Assembly (NCBI GenBank): GCA_009698575.1
Contig: WLPX01000001.1
Location: forward strand, 456,747-520,746
DNA length: 64,000 bases
Source of the DNA: Actinomycetota bacterium
GTDB taxonomy: Bacteria > Actinomycetota > Actinomycetes > S36-B12 > UBA5976
Reading direction: 5' to 3'
The position numbers were made by a program, and so were the translations under genes. Numbering within the stretch: position 1 is the stretch's first letter; every line of letters begins with the position of its first letter. Shown here one piece after another: positions 1 through 7,776 of the stretch. The notes beneath the pieces were generated by a model, which was not told where the DNA came from, did not search any database, and worked only from the letters and a program-made list of their open reading frames with translations.

Positions 1-33
1 AGCAAGCTCGACTGCAAGTACATTTTGGGCCAT
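1..33 (-). CDS. Start of a probable ABC transporter ATP-binding protein (partial)
   Basis: On the minus strand an ATG at 33 opens a frame reading MAQNVLAVELA before the window edge. A short AAGG lies just upstream. In BMP/PnrA-type nucleoside importers the lipoprotein gene is usually followed by the ATPase, whose N terminus often begins with a short strand like this before the Walker A region. The fragment is too short to show any ATPase motif, so the identity rests on gene order. The upstream lipoprotein gene ends at 146 and a strong hairpin lies between them. Confidence 0.4.
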   Translation of the reverse strand, partial: MAQNVLAVELA

Positions 34-94
34 AGCCTTAAACCGCGCCTTTCAAACTTTTCATTATCTAAACTTACGACTTATCCAAACAAAA

Positions 95-134
95 AGAGAG
101 GCTCGGGTGGATATAAACCCACCCGAGCCTCTCT
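95..134 (-). terminator. Rho-independent terminator or processing hairpin after the BMP lipoprotein gene
   Basis: A perfect 16-bp stem (95-110 with 119-134) and an 8-nt loop; on the minus strand it is followed by a U-rich run (A-tract 91-95 on plus). It sits between the lipoprotein gene and the putative ATPase start at 33, so it probably ends most transcripts and lets the binding protein be made in excess over the transporter. Confidence 0.85.
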
Positions 135-145
135 ATGTTTATTTG

Positions 146-1207
146 TTACTTCACAGTAGTACCAACTACAACTTCGCCGGACTTGATCTTCTCAGCAGCA
201 GCGTCAGCAGCGGCAGTGAAGGCAGATACAGCAGAGTTGGAGGTGGAGTAGCCAACGCCATCCTTTGATAGGTCGAAGTTGTTAATACCAACAAGTGGTG
301 CTCCATCAACAACAGCCTTGATAACGTCGTATACAGCTACGTCAACGCGCTTCAACATGGAAGTCACGATGATGTCCTTGTATTCAGCAAGTGCTGGAAC
401 TGTGTACTGATCGGAGTCGACACCGATTGCCCATACAGTCGCTCCGCCATCAGCAGCAGCCTTTACAGACTGGAACATACCTAGACCGGAACCACCAGCA
501 GCAGCATAGATAACGTCTGCACCGTTGGCGATCATGCCATCAGTTGCAGTCTTAGCCTTTTCAGGCACGTTCCATGCAGTGTTATCGCCTGCGGCACCCA
601 TGTACTTGGATTCGATCTTGATATCTGGGTTAACAGACTGTGCACCTTCGATGTAACCAGCTTCAAAAGCCTTGATTAGATCGATTTCCATACCGCCGAT
701 GAAGCCAATTGTGCCTGACTTTGATGCAGATGCTGCGATAACACCAGTTAGGTATGAACCCTGCTCTGCAGCAAAGATCAATGATCCAACGTTTGGTGCG
801 TCAACAACTGAGTCAACGATTGCGAAAGTGGTGTCTGGGTATTTAGTAGCAACTGCAGCTAATGCAGTGCTGTATGCGAAGCCAACTGCGATAACTGGGT
901 TGTATCCACCATCAGCAAGAAGGGTTAGAAGTTCTTCGCGAGTTGCATCAGTTGCGCTTGCACCTGAATTAACTTCCTTGATTTCAACACCAAGGTCTGC
1001 CTGAGCCTTTGAAAGACCAGCGAATGCAGCGTCGTTGAACGAGCCGTCACCCTTACCGTCTTGGTCATAGGCCATACCGACTTTAACGGCTGCCGCTGCT
1101 GGCTCTGTTGGAGCTGCACTTTCAGCAGTAGTGCCACTTGATCCACAAGCTGCTAACGCCAACGACGCAACAGCCAGGATTGAGGCAAGTTTTACACCCT
1201 TCAACAC
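146..1207 (-). CDS. BMP-family (PnrA-like) substrate-binding lipoprotein of an ABC transporter
   Basis: Extracellular binding lipoprotein of the basic-membrane-protein/PnrA family, which in known members delivers purine or other nucleosides to an ABC importer. The first 21 residues form a lipoprotein signal with a lipobox LAAC (Cys21). The BMP domain follows, with typical stretches such as GMAYDQDGKGDGSFND and, near the middle, AAEQGSYLTG. I chose GTG at 1207 because AGGAG sits six bases upstream. The frame stays open further to a TTG at 1231, which would add eight residues and swallow the ribosome site. Divergent from upp, which fits nucleobase/nucleoside salvage. The exact substrate is inferred. 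Confidence 0.9.
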   Translation of the reverse strand: MLKGVKLASILAVASLALAACGSSGTTAESAAPTEPAAAAVKVGMAYDQDGKGDGSFNDAAFAGLSKAQADLGVEIKEVNSGASATDATREELLTLLADGGYNPVIAVGFAYSTALAAVATKYPDTTFAIVDSVVDAPNVGSLIFAAEQGSYLTGVIAASASKSGTIGFIGGMEIDLIKAFEAGYIEGAQSVNPDIKIESKYMGAAGDNTAWNVPEKAKTATDGMIANGADVIYAAAGGSGLGMFQSVKAAADGGATVWAIGVDSDQYTVPALAEYKDIIVTSMLKRVDVAVYDVIKAVVDGAPLVGINNFDLSKDGVGYSTSNSAVSAFTAAADAAAEKIKSGEVVVGTTVK

Positions 1208-1231
1208 GGAGGGCTCCTCTCTTAACGACAA

Positions 1232-1244
1232 TGCGACATTCGCA
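1232..1244. repeat. Short inverted repeat upstream of the BMP gene
   Basis: TGCGA-CAT-TCGCA, two 5-bp arms around 3 bases, 25 bp upstream of the chosen GTG start of the lipoprotein gene. It may be a leader hairpin or an operator; short arms make chance occurrence possible. Confidence 0.25.
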
Positions 1245-1311
1245 TTACCAAATGAAAGTCTATGTTGCGCCTATTTTTATGGCGCGTTCGGCGTCGATAA
1301 TTCATAAACCT

Positions 1312-1327
1312 GTCACCAAGTCGTGAC
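1312..1327. promoter_or_regulatory. Candidate operator between the BMP gene and upp
   Basis: GTCAC-N6-GTGAC forms a 16-bp interrupted palindrome, and a further GGTCAC half-site lies at 1345-1350. It is in the divergent intergenic region of two salvage genes, so a shared regulator is plausible. No regulator gene is adjacent; the assignment is inference. Confidence 0.25.
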
Positions 1328-1420
1328 TATTTGAAATGGTAATAGGTCACACCAGTAACACTGACCACAAAAATGTTAGGCGCCCACCTAAATGCTGCAT
1401 TAGACAGTTATTGTGAGCAC

Positions 1421-2059
1421 GTGCGCACACTTATAACGGAACACCCACTGATCTCCCACAAGCTAACAACCCTGCGGGACGAGCGGACTGACTCACCAAC
1501 ATTTCGTCGCTTGGCAGATGAGTTGGTTACCCTCCTTGCTTACGAAGCAACGAGAACGATTCGGGTGCAACCCGTAACCGTGCATACGCCAGTAGCTCCA
1601 GCGCAAGGTGTGCACTTGAGTGATCCAACTCCAGTTGTAATTCCAATTTTGCGCGCCGGCTTGGGGATGTTAGATGGCATGACGCGACTACTTCCAACTG
1701 CGGAAGTTGGATTTTTAGGAATGGTTCGCGATCACGACACTTTGCAGCCATCAACTTATGCCGATCGCATTCCGGGTGACTTAAAAGGTCGCCAAGTATT
1801 TTTGCTCGACCCAATGTTGGCTACCGGTGGCACTTTAATAGCAGCGATTGATTTAATGCTCGAACGTGGCGCGAATCAGATAACTGCGATTTGTTTACTT
1901 GCAGCACCTGAAGGCATTGCCGCAGTTGAAGCTGCATTGGCTGGGCGCGATGTTGATGTGACGATCGTGACTGCAGCACTTGATGAAAAGCTAAACGAAA
2001 AGGGATACATAGTTCCTGGTTTAGGCGATGCCGGCGATCGTTTATTTGGTGTTGTTTAA
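1421..2059 (+). CDS. upp: Uracil phosphoribosyltransferase
   Basis: Cytosolic salvage enzyme converting uracil and PRPP to UMP. The PRPP-binding loop DPMLATGGT is at residues 130-138, and the uracil-binding C-terminal motif [12 protein letters not shown] is at 195-206. The N-terminal HPL...[17 protein letters not shown] block is also typical. With GTG at 1421 the protein is 212 residues and its N terminus lines up with the usual family start. The frame stays open to an ATG at 1373 (16 more residues) that has no ribosome site but could be a leaderless start. Stands alone, divergent from the BMP lipoprotein gene. Confidence 0.93.
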   Translation: MRTLITEHPLISHKLTTLRDERTDSPTFRRLADELVTLLAYEATRTIRVQPVTVHTPVAPAQGVHLSDPTPVVIPILRAGLGMLDGMTRLLPTAEVGFLGMVRDHDTLQPSTYADRIPGDLKGRQVFLLDPMLATGGTLIAAIDLMLERGANQITAICLLAAPEGIAAVEAALAGRDVDVTIVTAALDEKLNEKGYIVPGLGDAGDRLFGVV

Positions 2060-2107
2060 CAAATATCTAAATATGCACTTACTCCCGTAACGCGAGAGAA
2101 TAAGTAA

Positions 2108-3358
2108 GTGAGCGAAATCAATACCGATGTATTAGTTGTGGGAGCTGGCCCTGCGGGCTCTTCTGCTGCAACTTATGCAGCGCGCGCTGGTCGCCAAGTT
2201 GTATTGATTGATTCCGCCACATTCCCGCGCGATAAACCTTGCGGTGATGGCTTAACTCCACGCGCGATCGCTGAACTTAATGCCATTGGTTTAAGTGATT
2301 GGTTATCTGGGCGAGCCCGAAATTTAGGATTGCGGGCTGCAGGTTTTGGTCAAGAGTTATTGCTGCCTTGGCCGGGCGGATCACTACCTTCTTATGGTGG
2401 TGCTGCACCGCGAACTGAACTTGATGAACAAATTATGTTGATTGCTAAAGCTGCGGGTGCAACTGTGCTCGAAGGTCACAGCGCAACTGATGTTGTGATG
2501 GATGCCGGCGCAATTAAATCGGTAATTGTTAAAACGGAATCGGGAACTGTAACTATCAATGCCAACTCAGTGATTATTGCTGACGGTGCTCGTTCTCAAC
2601 TTGGCCGCAAACTTGGTCGTGAATGGCATCGAGACACTGCTTATGGTGTTGCAGCACGTGGCTATATAAAGAGTGAGCGTCATGATGATCCATGGATTTC
2701 GTCTCACTTGGAATTGCGTGGCGAGCAAAACGAAATACTTTCTGGTTATGGCTGGATCTTTCCGCTGGCAAACGGTGAAGTAAACGTTGGTGTGGGAACG
2801 CTGGCAACTAATAAGCGCCCAGCAGATGTGAACCTTCGCGCCTTGATGAACACTTATACAGATCAACAGCGCGAAGACTGGAAACTTTCTGGTGACATCC
2901 GAATGCCATGGTCATTCTTGTTACCTATGGGTGGCGCAGTTTCTGGAATTGCGGGCAAGAACTTTATGTTTATTGGTGATGCAGCTGGATGTGTTAATCC
3001 ATTGAATGGTGAAGGTATTGATTATGGATTGGAAACTGGTCGCTTAGCTGCCCAGATGCTAGAAACTGAATCTGATTTCACGGTTGCTTGGCCTGCTGAA
3101 CTGCGAACTCATTATGGATATGCGTTTTCAATTGCCCGTCGACTAGCTGGTTTGTTAACAGTTCCTGGCTTACTTCCAAAAGCTGGCCCAATAGGAATGC
3201 GTTCACGAACGGTAATGAAGTTGGCACTGCGCGTTATGGGAAATTTGATAACGGAAGAAGACTCTGATGCCTTAGCTCGGGTTTGGCGAACTGCGGGTCG
3301 CTTGTCGGTTAAGTTCGACGATCGCGTGCCGTTTCCGGCGGCGGACGTGCGGGTTTAA
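2108..3358 (+). CDS. Geranylgeranyl-reductase-family FAD oxidoreductase
   Basis: FAD-dependent reductase of the geranylgeranyl reductase/menaquinone reductase type, which saturates isoprenoid double bonds such as those of the menaquinone side chain. The dinucleotide motif GAGPAG is at residues 12-17, the family signature PCGDG near 45, and the second FAD motif FIGDAAGCVNPLNGEGIDY near 288-306. At 416 residues it has the usual size. GTG start preceded by GAGAGAA. In many actinobacteria this gene neighbours nuo genes; here it does not, so the precise isoprenoid substrate is uncertain. Its end overlaps the convergent small gene by four bases. Confidence 0.87.
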   Translation: MSEINTDVLVVGAGPAGSSAATYAARAGRQVVLIDSATFPRDKPCGDGLTPRAIAELNAIGLSDWLSGRARNLGLRAAGFGQELLLPWPGGSLPSYGGAAPRTELDEQIMLIAKAAGATVLEGHSATDVVMDAGAIKSVIVKTESGTVTINANSVIIADGARSQLGRKLGREWHRDTAYGVAARGYIKSERHDDPWISSHLELRGEQNEILSGYGWIFPLANGEVNVGVGTLATNKRPADVNLRALMNTYTDQQREDWKLSGDIRMPWSFLLPMGGAVSGIAGKNFMFIGDAAGCVNPLNGEGIDYGLETGRLAAQMLETESDFTVAWPAELRTHYGYAFSIARRLAGLLTVPGLLPKAGPIGMRSRTVMKLALRVMGNLITEEDSDALARVWRTAGRLSVKFDDRVPFPAADVRV

Positions 3359-3624
3359 GACTGATCTACAGGAAGTTGCTTTCTTCGTTTAACGTTCCAC
3401 ACCGAAATGATTCCTAGAGAAATAGGAATCAATGCGATGACAAACCCATTTCCTGCGCGCAGTGAAAAGCCAAGTAAAGCACCAGATAAGACTGAGATAG
3501 CAGAAAAAATGTAGGTAACGATTTCAGATACTCGATTCTTAAACCAAGAACTGACAAATGCAATCAATCCAGACCCATAAACGGCCAGAAGTATCATTCC
3601 AGCCAGCAATGCCAAACTTTCCAT
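3355..3624 (-). CDS. Small membrane protein of unknown function (89 aa)
   Basis: Three hydrophobic segments (about residues 4-26, 33-53 and 59-78) and a short basic C-terminal tail with KRRKQ. The ATG is preceded by GAAAGGA at a good spacing, and the gene lies tail-to-tail with the FAD reductase. I recognise no family. Start signal, hydrophobic pattern and lack of overlap with a longer gene support it being real. Confidence 0.6.
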   Translation of the reverse strand: MESLALLAGMILLAVYGSGLIAFVSSWFKNRVSEIVTYIFSAISVLSGALLGFSLRAGNGFVIALIPISLGIISVWNVKRRKQLPVDQS

Positions 3625-3670
3625 TTGGAATCCTTTCCCGTGATTTCAGACTAACCCTGAACTGCGTTCG

Positions 3671-3689
3671 TTTGGCGGAGACGAGAGGA
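3671..3689. repeat. 19-bp copy of the tRNA-Ser(GCT) 3' end (att-like direct repeat)
   Basis: These 19 bases are identical to 3805-3823, which contain the end of the T-arm, acceptor strand and CCA of the tRNA-Ser(GCT) gene plus two more bases, in the same orientation. The copies are 134 bp apart. Such a duplication is what an integrated element or its remnant leaves at a tRNA 3' end; a decayed tandem tRNA copy is the alternative. Confidence 0.6.
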
Positions 3690-3706
3690 ACCGTCTGATT
3701 GCCATT

Positions 3707-3742
3707 CCGAATGCAAGTGATTCTTTAGAATCACGCATTCGG
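3707..3742. repeat. Long perfect-arm hairpin between the tRNA 3'-end repeats
   Basis: CCGAATGC, two unpaired A, GTGATTC, loop TTTA, then GAATCAC and GCATTCGG: a 15-bp stem with one 2-nt bulge. No U-tract follows on either strand, so it is not a standard terminator. It lies downstream of the tRNA-Ser gene on its transcribed strand, followed there by a tRNA-like 3' end with CCA. Confidence 0.55.
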
Positions 3743-3776
3743 CTCCCAAATCCTCACAACTCTTCGCAACAAAAAA

Positions 3777-3800
3777 GGCCCCACCCATCTGGGTGGAGCC
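3777..3800. terminator. Bidirectional terminator after tRNA-Ser(GCT)
   Basis: Stem GGCCCCACCC/GGGTGGAGCC with one mismatch and a four-base loop, flanked by A6 (3771-3776) on one side and T6 (3802-3807) on the other, so it can act in both directions. It directly follows the CCA end of the tRNA on the minus strand. Confidence 0.8.
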
Positions 3801-3804
3801 ATTT

Positions 3805-3823
3805 TTTGGCGGAGACGAGAGGA
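3805..3823. repeat. tRNA-Ser 3'-end member of the 19-bp direct repeat
   Basis: Partner of 3671-3689. It covers the 3' part of the T-stem, the acceptor strand and CCA, the classic target segment for tyrosine recombinase integration. No integrase gene is seen in the window. Confidence 0.6.
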
Positions 3824-3898
3824 TTTGAACCTCCGAAGGATTTGACTCCTTACCTCATTAGCAGTGAGGCGCACTCGACCGGACTATGCGACGTCTCC
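3807..3898 (-). tRNA. tRNA-Ser(GCT)
   Basis: Cloverleaf readable on the minus strand: acceptor GGAGACG pairs with CGTCTCC, anticodon loop CTGCTAA gives GCT (reads AGC/AGU), a long variable arm as in serine tRNAs, T-arm GAGG-TTCAAAT-CCTC, discriminator G and encoded CCA. Length 92 nt with CCA. The 3' end is duplicated at 3671-3689. Confidence 0.96.
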
Positions 3899-3982
3899 TC
3901 GAACCTTTAGATTAACTGGTTTTTGCCCTATTGGCGAAAATCTGAGTTTGTGCCAATTGGCACTGCCCGCAAAGATTGGGTC

Positions 3983-4843
3983 ATGTCTAAATTCGGTGTT
4001 TCCTCGTCAGTTGCAAACCTCAAGCGAGTGGCTGTGCGTACGCCAACACGAGATGCGGATTACCAAGCCGCGCATTGGTTAGGTGCACCAGAACAACTAG
4101 ATCTTGATGCTCTCCAAGCCGATCACGTAGCTTTCGTTGAACTATTGCGCGAACTTGGTTGCGAAGTTGATGTATTGCCGGAAGCGCCAGGACAAGCAGA
4201 TGCTTGCTTTGTTTATGACCCAGCTTTCACAACTCCAACTGGAGTAATTCAGTTACAAGGCGCAAAAGAAGCGCGCGTTAAAGAACCAGCCATGTTAGCT
4301 GGCGACATTAACGCACTTGGCATGCCAACCGTGGGCGTATTGATTGGCGATGCAACCGCTGATGCTGGCGACATGTTTTGGCTAGATGACAAAACGGTTG
4401 CAATTGGCCGCACATATCGCACCAACGAAGCCGGCGAAAAACAATTACGCGACATTTTTGCTGCCGAGGGAATTGAAACAATTGCTTTCCATATGCCACA
4501 TGCAATGGGTCCAGAATATTGCTTACATCTGATGAGTGTTATTTCACCGATTCGTGATGACTTAGCCGTGGTTTATGAACGTGAAGCACCAGTTACGTTA
4601 TTACAAGAACTTGCCAAGCGTGGAATTAAAACCATCTCGGTGCCAGATTCAGAATATATGTCGCTTGCCTGCAATGTGTTAGCAATCCGTCCAGGTGTAG
4701 TGGTGATGCCGTCAGGTAATCCCATTACTGCGCAGTTACTCCGTGATGCAGGAATTGAAGTTCACATCTATAAAGCGGATGTGATTAACCGTGGTGAAGG
4801 CGGGCCGACGTGTTTGACTCGGCCGTTGTGGCGGGAAGACTAG
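3983..4843 (+). CDS. DDAH/amidinotransferase-superfamily hydrolase (dimethylargininase-like)
   Basis: Guanidino-modifying enzyme of the DDAH/arginine deiminase fold, probably hydrolysing methylated arginine or a related guanidino compound to citrulline plus an amine. The likely triad can be seen: acidic DAGD (127-130), His182 in YCLHL, and the nucleophile Cys277 in GEGGPTCLTRP near the C terminus. FVYDPAF (76-82) matches the family's substrate-site loop. I chose ATG at 3983 (286 aa), which begins just before the first domain strand; a longer open frame to 3923 lacks a start signal. It sits between two tRNA-Ser genes, divergent from the first. Arginine deiminase is unlikely because the protein is much shorter. 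Confidence 0.82.
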   Translation: MSKFGVSSSVANLKRVAVRTPTRDADYQAAHWLGAPEQLDLDALQADHVAFVELLRELGCEVDVLPEAPGQADACFVYDPAFTTPTGVIQLQGAKEARVKEPAMLAGDINALGMPTVGVLIGDATADAGDMFWLDDKTVAIGRTYRTNEAGEKQLRDIFAAEGIETIAFHMPHAMGPEYCLHLMSVISPIRDDLAVVYEREAPVTLLQELAKRGIKTISVPDSEYMSLACNVLAIRPGVVVMPSGNPITAQLLRDAGIEVHIYKADVINRGEGGPTCLTRPLWRED

Positions 4844-4884
4844 AAGTTTTGCTTCGGGTGCGACCAACCGGGAGGGACTCCACC

Positions 4885-4905
4885 GTTCTCGCTATTCGCG
4901 AGAAC
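4885..4905. repeat. Hairpin near tRNA-Ser(TGA)
   Basis: GTTCTCGC-TATTC-GCGAGAAC, a perfect 8-bp stem with a 5-base loop and no U-tract. It is followed by CGTCTCCTCAAATCCCAC, which resembles CTCCCAAATCCTCAC next to the other tRNA-Ser hairpin at 3743-3757. Both lie just beyond a tRNA-Ser terminator. Confidence 0.45.
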
Positions 4906-4941
4906 GTCTCCTCAAATCCCACCTCACACTGCAAGTAAAAA

Positions 4942-4967
4942 AATTGGCCCCCATTTGGGGACCAATT
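4942..4967. terminator. Bidirectional terminator between the DDAH-like gene and tRNA-Ser(TGA)
   Basis: AATTGG-C-CCCC, loop ATTT, GGGG-A-CCAATT: ten base pairs with one mismatch, flanked by A7 upstream and a T-rich run downstream. It can end both the plus-strand hydrolase gene and the minus-strand tRNA. Confidence 0.78.
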
Positions 4968-4975
4968 CTTTTACG

Positions 4976-5062
4976 CGGCGAGGGAGGGATTTGAACCCCC
5001 GGAGGCTTTTACACCTCAGACGCTTTCAAGGCGCCCGCATTCGGCCGCTCTGCCACCTCGCC
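4976..5062 (-). tRNA. tRNA-Ser(TGA)
   Basis: Minus-strand cloverleaf: acceptor GGCGAGG with CCTCGCC, D-arm region AGAGCGGCCGAATGC, anticodon loop containing TTGAAAG with anticodon TGA (reads UCN), a long variable arm, T-arm GGGGGTTCAAATCCC. The discriminator is G, and the next bases are CGT, so CCA is not encoded, unlike the neighbouring tRNA-Ser(GCT). Confidence 0.95.
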
Positions 5063-5176
5063 AAAACCGTTTCGAAAAACGATCAAACGTAAGGTTACGC
5101 GAGAAACGCACTGCAGTGAAACTGGCGTTATGGCGTAGGCTTTTGACACTAGCGATTCGCTAAAGGGGAGTTCAAA

Positions 5177-5830
5177 ATGTCAGTTAAACCAGTACGCCAG
5201 ATCACTCCACCAGCTTCCCGGATTTGGCTTGCCGGCTTGGGTGCAACTGTTCTAGCAGCTGGCGCTAATGCTGGCTGGCTGTGGATTTGCATAAATATTT
5301 TTCACTGGGAGATTGTGGTTCCCGAGGCATTTCAAAGCACGGTTTATGTCAGTGCCTCAGTTCTTAGGGTGACGTTGGCAACAGCGATTGCAGGCGTTTT
5401 AGCCACATTAGTTGCTGTGGGCTTGGCGAAACTATTCATTGGTCCTCGGATTTGGTTTTTAGCAATCGGCTTAGGTGGCGGTTTAGCTTCGGTCTATGGC
5501 GCGCTGACTTTAGCAAACATCTCTTTTTCTGTGAAGTTTGCCTTGAGCGTCATGCACATCTTGGCAACTTTCTTAGTTGTGTTGCCAATTGCTGAGGCAT
5601 TAAAGATTCGCGATTCTGATTTACATCGCGCGGATGTTAGGTATCACGAGCATCTTGATAGCAAGAACTCTGATGATGCAACTTTTATCACTGGTGCCAC
5701 AGCATCTGCATCTGCTTCAGCAGCAGTATTTGATAATCACCCAAATCTAAACGACACAATTATTGCGCCACTTGATTCACCGACACCTGATGCAAGCAGC
5801 TCCTCCGGTGGCGGTTCAAGTTCTGATTAG
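5177..5830 (+). CDS. Four-helix membrane protein with Ser-rich tail (DUF6069-like)
   Basis: Four predicted membrane helices at about residues 16-42, 55-88, 92-113 and 120-142, then a hydrophilic tail rich in Ala, Ser and Asp ending in a Ser/Gly-rich run. The layout resembles the small actinobacterial DUF6069 family, a tentative match from memory. GGGGAG lies eight bases before the ATG. It ends four bases into the convergent SET-domain gene. No function can be assigned. Confidence 0.65.
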   Translation: MSVKPVRQITPPASRIWLAGLGATVLAAGANAGWLWICINIFHWEIVVPEAFQSTVYVSASVLRVTLATAIAGVLATLVAVGLAKLFIGPRIWFLAIGLGGGLASVYGALTLANISFSVKFALSVMHILATFLVVLPIAEALKIRDSDLHRADVRYHEHLDSKNSDDATFITGATASASASAAVFDNHPNLNDTIIAPLDSPTPDASSSSGGGSSSD

Positions 5831-6324
5831 AACTCTGCGGCAATTCGACGAGCAAGGTACGGCGAGAATTCACCAGCGTATTTTTTATGCAGTTCCGGTA
5901 GCTGCCAATCTTTTCCAGTAACTGTGCCACGACAGGAATCTGTGCCACAACCACAAATAAATTCGTCGTAATCAGAATCATCACAAGTTGCGTAATCAAA
6001 AGTAAGTTCTTCTCCGACGGCAATGTCACGTCGGGCTTTCAAAATTGTCGCGCCCATTAGGCCACAACTTGGTTCACAGGAATGGTTGAAGCAATCGCCT
6101 GGTTCGCGCTCTTCACGAGAAACCAAGTACTGATCATCATCAACTTGAATTGCGCGATGCTGGCGCTCTAGTTCTAGAGTTGCCAAGACTTCGCGAGGTA
6201 CGGACCAGCCACCGAAACTGCCAACAGTTTCGCCTTTACTGATCGACTCTGTTGCAAAACTTCCCCAACCTTTATCTCCAGCTGAGCGAGCTTGCGCCTT
6301 GGGAGTCAACCAGTTCATGTCCAA
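5827..6324 (-). CDS. SET-domain protein-lysine methyltransferase-like protein
   Basis: A compact 165-residue SET protein. GWGSFATESISKGE (19-32) is the SET N-terminal motif, NHSCEPSCG (80-88) with ELTFDY (106-111) forms the AdoMet/lysine pseudoknot, and CGCGTDSC (Cys124, 126, 131) resembles the post-SET zinc site. Known SET enzymes methylate protein lysines with S-adenosylmethionine; the bacterial target here is unknown. The frame begins with TTG at 6324 behind GAGG; an ATG two codons in (6318) is an alternative. Lone SET genes are common in planktonic bacteria but seldom studied. Confidence 0.85.
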   Translation of the reverse strand: MDMNWLTPKAQARSAGDKGWGSFATESISKGETVGSFGGWSVPREVLATLELERQHRAIQVDDDQYLVSREEREPGDCFNHSCEPSCGLMGATILKARRDIAVGEELTFDYATCDDSDYDEFICGCGTDSCRGTVTGKDWQLPELHKKYAGEFSPYLARRIAAEF

Positions 6325-6447
6325 TGAAGTACCTCATGTCTCTGCCTCGCGGGCATTCAAATGCAGAACTGATGCTATCTGGAAATAACCACTTGTTACC
6401 AAATCCCAGATGAATTTTTGGTGGGCTTATTCCTCTAGGCTTAAGGC

Positions 6448-7716
6448 ATGATTGATTTAGCAGCCTTGCGCCAAGACCCGGAATCCGTAAAGCGATCCCA
6501 GGCTGCTCGTGGGGAATCCGTTGAATTAGTTGATCAAGTCCTAGTTGCTGATGCCAATCGACGCACAGCTGTGGGCGAATTCGAGACCCTTCGTGCCAGC
6601 CAAAAGGCCATCGGCGCCCAAGTTGCAAAAGCTTCGGGTGATGAAAAGCAAGGTTTGCTAGCCCAGACCAAAACATTGTCCGACCAAGTCAAAGCTGCGG
6701 AAAATTCACTTCGCGAAATGGACAGTGCTCTTGAGTCACTGGTCTTAGGACTTTCAAACGTTGTTGATCCAGCCGCACCGGTCGGAGGCGAAGACGATTT
6801 CGTTGTAATTAAAGAAGTTGGAACCAAGCGAGACTTTGCTGCTGAAGGCATTGCAATTCGTGACCATGTTGAAATCGGCGAACTATTAGGCGCAATTGAT
6901 ATTGAGCGCGGCGCAAAAGTTAGTGGCAGTCGGTTCTATTACTTAACTGGTCCCGGCGCGATGTTGGAACTTGCTCTTGTTCAGCTAGCAATGAACACTG
7001 CGCAAAACAACGGCTTCACGCCGATGATTCCGCCAGCACTTGTTAAACCGGTTGCAATGGAAGGTACTGGATTCCTGGGCCAAGCTGCCGAAAATGTTTA
7101 TCGCTTAGAAGCTGACGATTTGTATTTAGTTGGAACTGCTGAAGTTCCGCTTGCTGCGTATCACATGGATGAAATTCTGGAAGGAAATCTGCCACGTCGT
7201 TACGCAGCGTTCTCACCATGTTTTCGTCGCGAAGCTGGAAGCCACGGTAAAGATACGCGTGGAATTTTCCGCGTGCACTGGTTCGACAAAGTTGAAATGT
7301 TTTCGTTCTGCCCAGTTGATGAAGCAGTTGCTGAACACCAGCGCCTATTAGCCTACGAAGAAGAATTCTTACAGGCACTGGAAATTCCTTATCGCGTGAT
7401 TGACGTTGCAACTGGCGACTTAGGATCAAGTGCAGCCCGTAAGTTTGACTGCGAAGCTTGGGTGCCGTCGCAAGAGCGGTATCGTGAAGTAACTTCAACT
7501 TCAAACTGCACAACTTTCCAGTCTCGTCGATTGAAAATCCGTTCTCGCAGCGCTGATGGCATTGAGCCAATTGCCACATTGAATGGAACTTTATGCGCTA
7601 TCACCAGAACTATCGTTGCGCTATTTGAGAATCATCAAGAAGCTGATGGATCCGTAAGAATTCCAAAAGCATTGCAGCCGTATCTTGGTGGCGCGAGTCA
7701 CTTCAAATTGAAATAG
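6448..7716 (+). CDS. serS: Serine--tRNA ligase
   Basis: Class II aminoacyl-tRNA synthetase charging tRNA-Ser (and tRNA-Sec where present). An N-terminal coiled-coil arm (about residues 30-100) grips the long variable arm. The catalytic core shows motif 2 [22 protein letters not shown] and motif 3 [20 protein letters not shown]. Length 422 is normal. Two of its substrate tRNA genes lie just upstream on the other strand. ATG start with AAGG close by. Followed by a strong shared terminator. Confidence 0.97.
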   Translation: MIDLAALRQDPESVKRSQAARGESVELVDQVLVADANRRTAVGEFETLRASQKAIGAQVAKASGDEKQGLLAQTKTLSDQVKAAENSLREMDSALESLVLGLSNVVDPAAPVGGEDDFVVIKEVGTKRDFAAEGIAIRDHVEIGELLGAIDIERGAKVSGSRFYYLTGPGAMLELALVQLAMNTAQNNGFTPMIPPALVKPVAMEGTGFLGQAAENVYRLEADDLYLVGTAEVPLAAYHMDEILEGNLPRRYAAFSPCFRREAGSHGKDTRGIFRVHWFDKVEMFSFCPVDEAVAEHQRLLAYEEEFLQALEIPYRVIDVATGDLGSSAARKFDCEAWVPSQERYREVTSTSNCTTFQSRRLKIRSRSADGIEPIATLNGTLCAITRTIVALFENHQEADGSVRIPKALQPYLGGASHFKLK

Positions 7717-7724
7717 CAAGTCTT

Positions 7725-7766
7725 AATAAGAAAACCCCCGCTGCGTCCAGCGGGGGTTTTCTTATT
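7725..7766. terminator. Bidirectional terminator between serS and the trpB-like gene
   Basis: An 18-bp perfect stem (7725-7742 with 7749-7766), loop GCGTCC, with internal A4/T4 runs outside a GC core. It separates two convergent genes and can end transcription from both. Confidence 0.92.
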
Positions 7767-7776
7767 TATGAATTAC

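Noticed and set aside
672-1004. 110-codon plus-strand frame inside the BMP lipoprotein gene
   Set aside because: It lies fully antisense to a gene with clear family motifs and shows no domain or start signal of its own.
3671-3757. Possible amber-suppressor or second serine tRNA on the minus strand
   Set aside because: A TTCTAAA loop can be read, but the arms do not fold into a cloverleaf; the hairpin GTGATTC-TAAA-GAATCAC is far stronger, so a functional tRNA is not supported.
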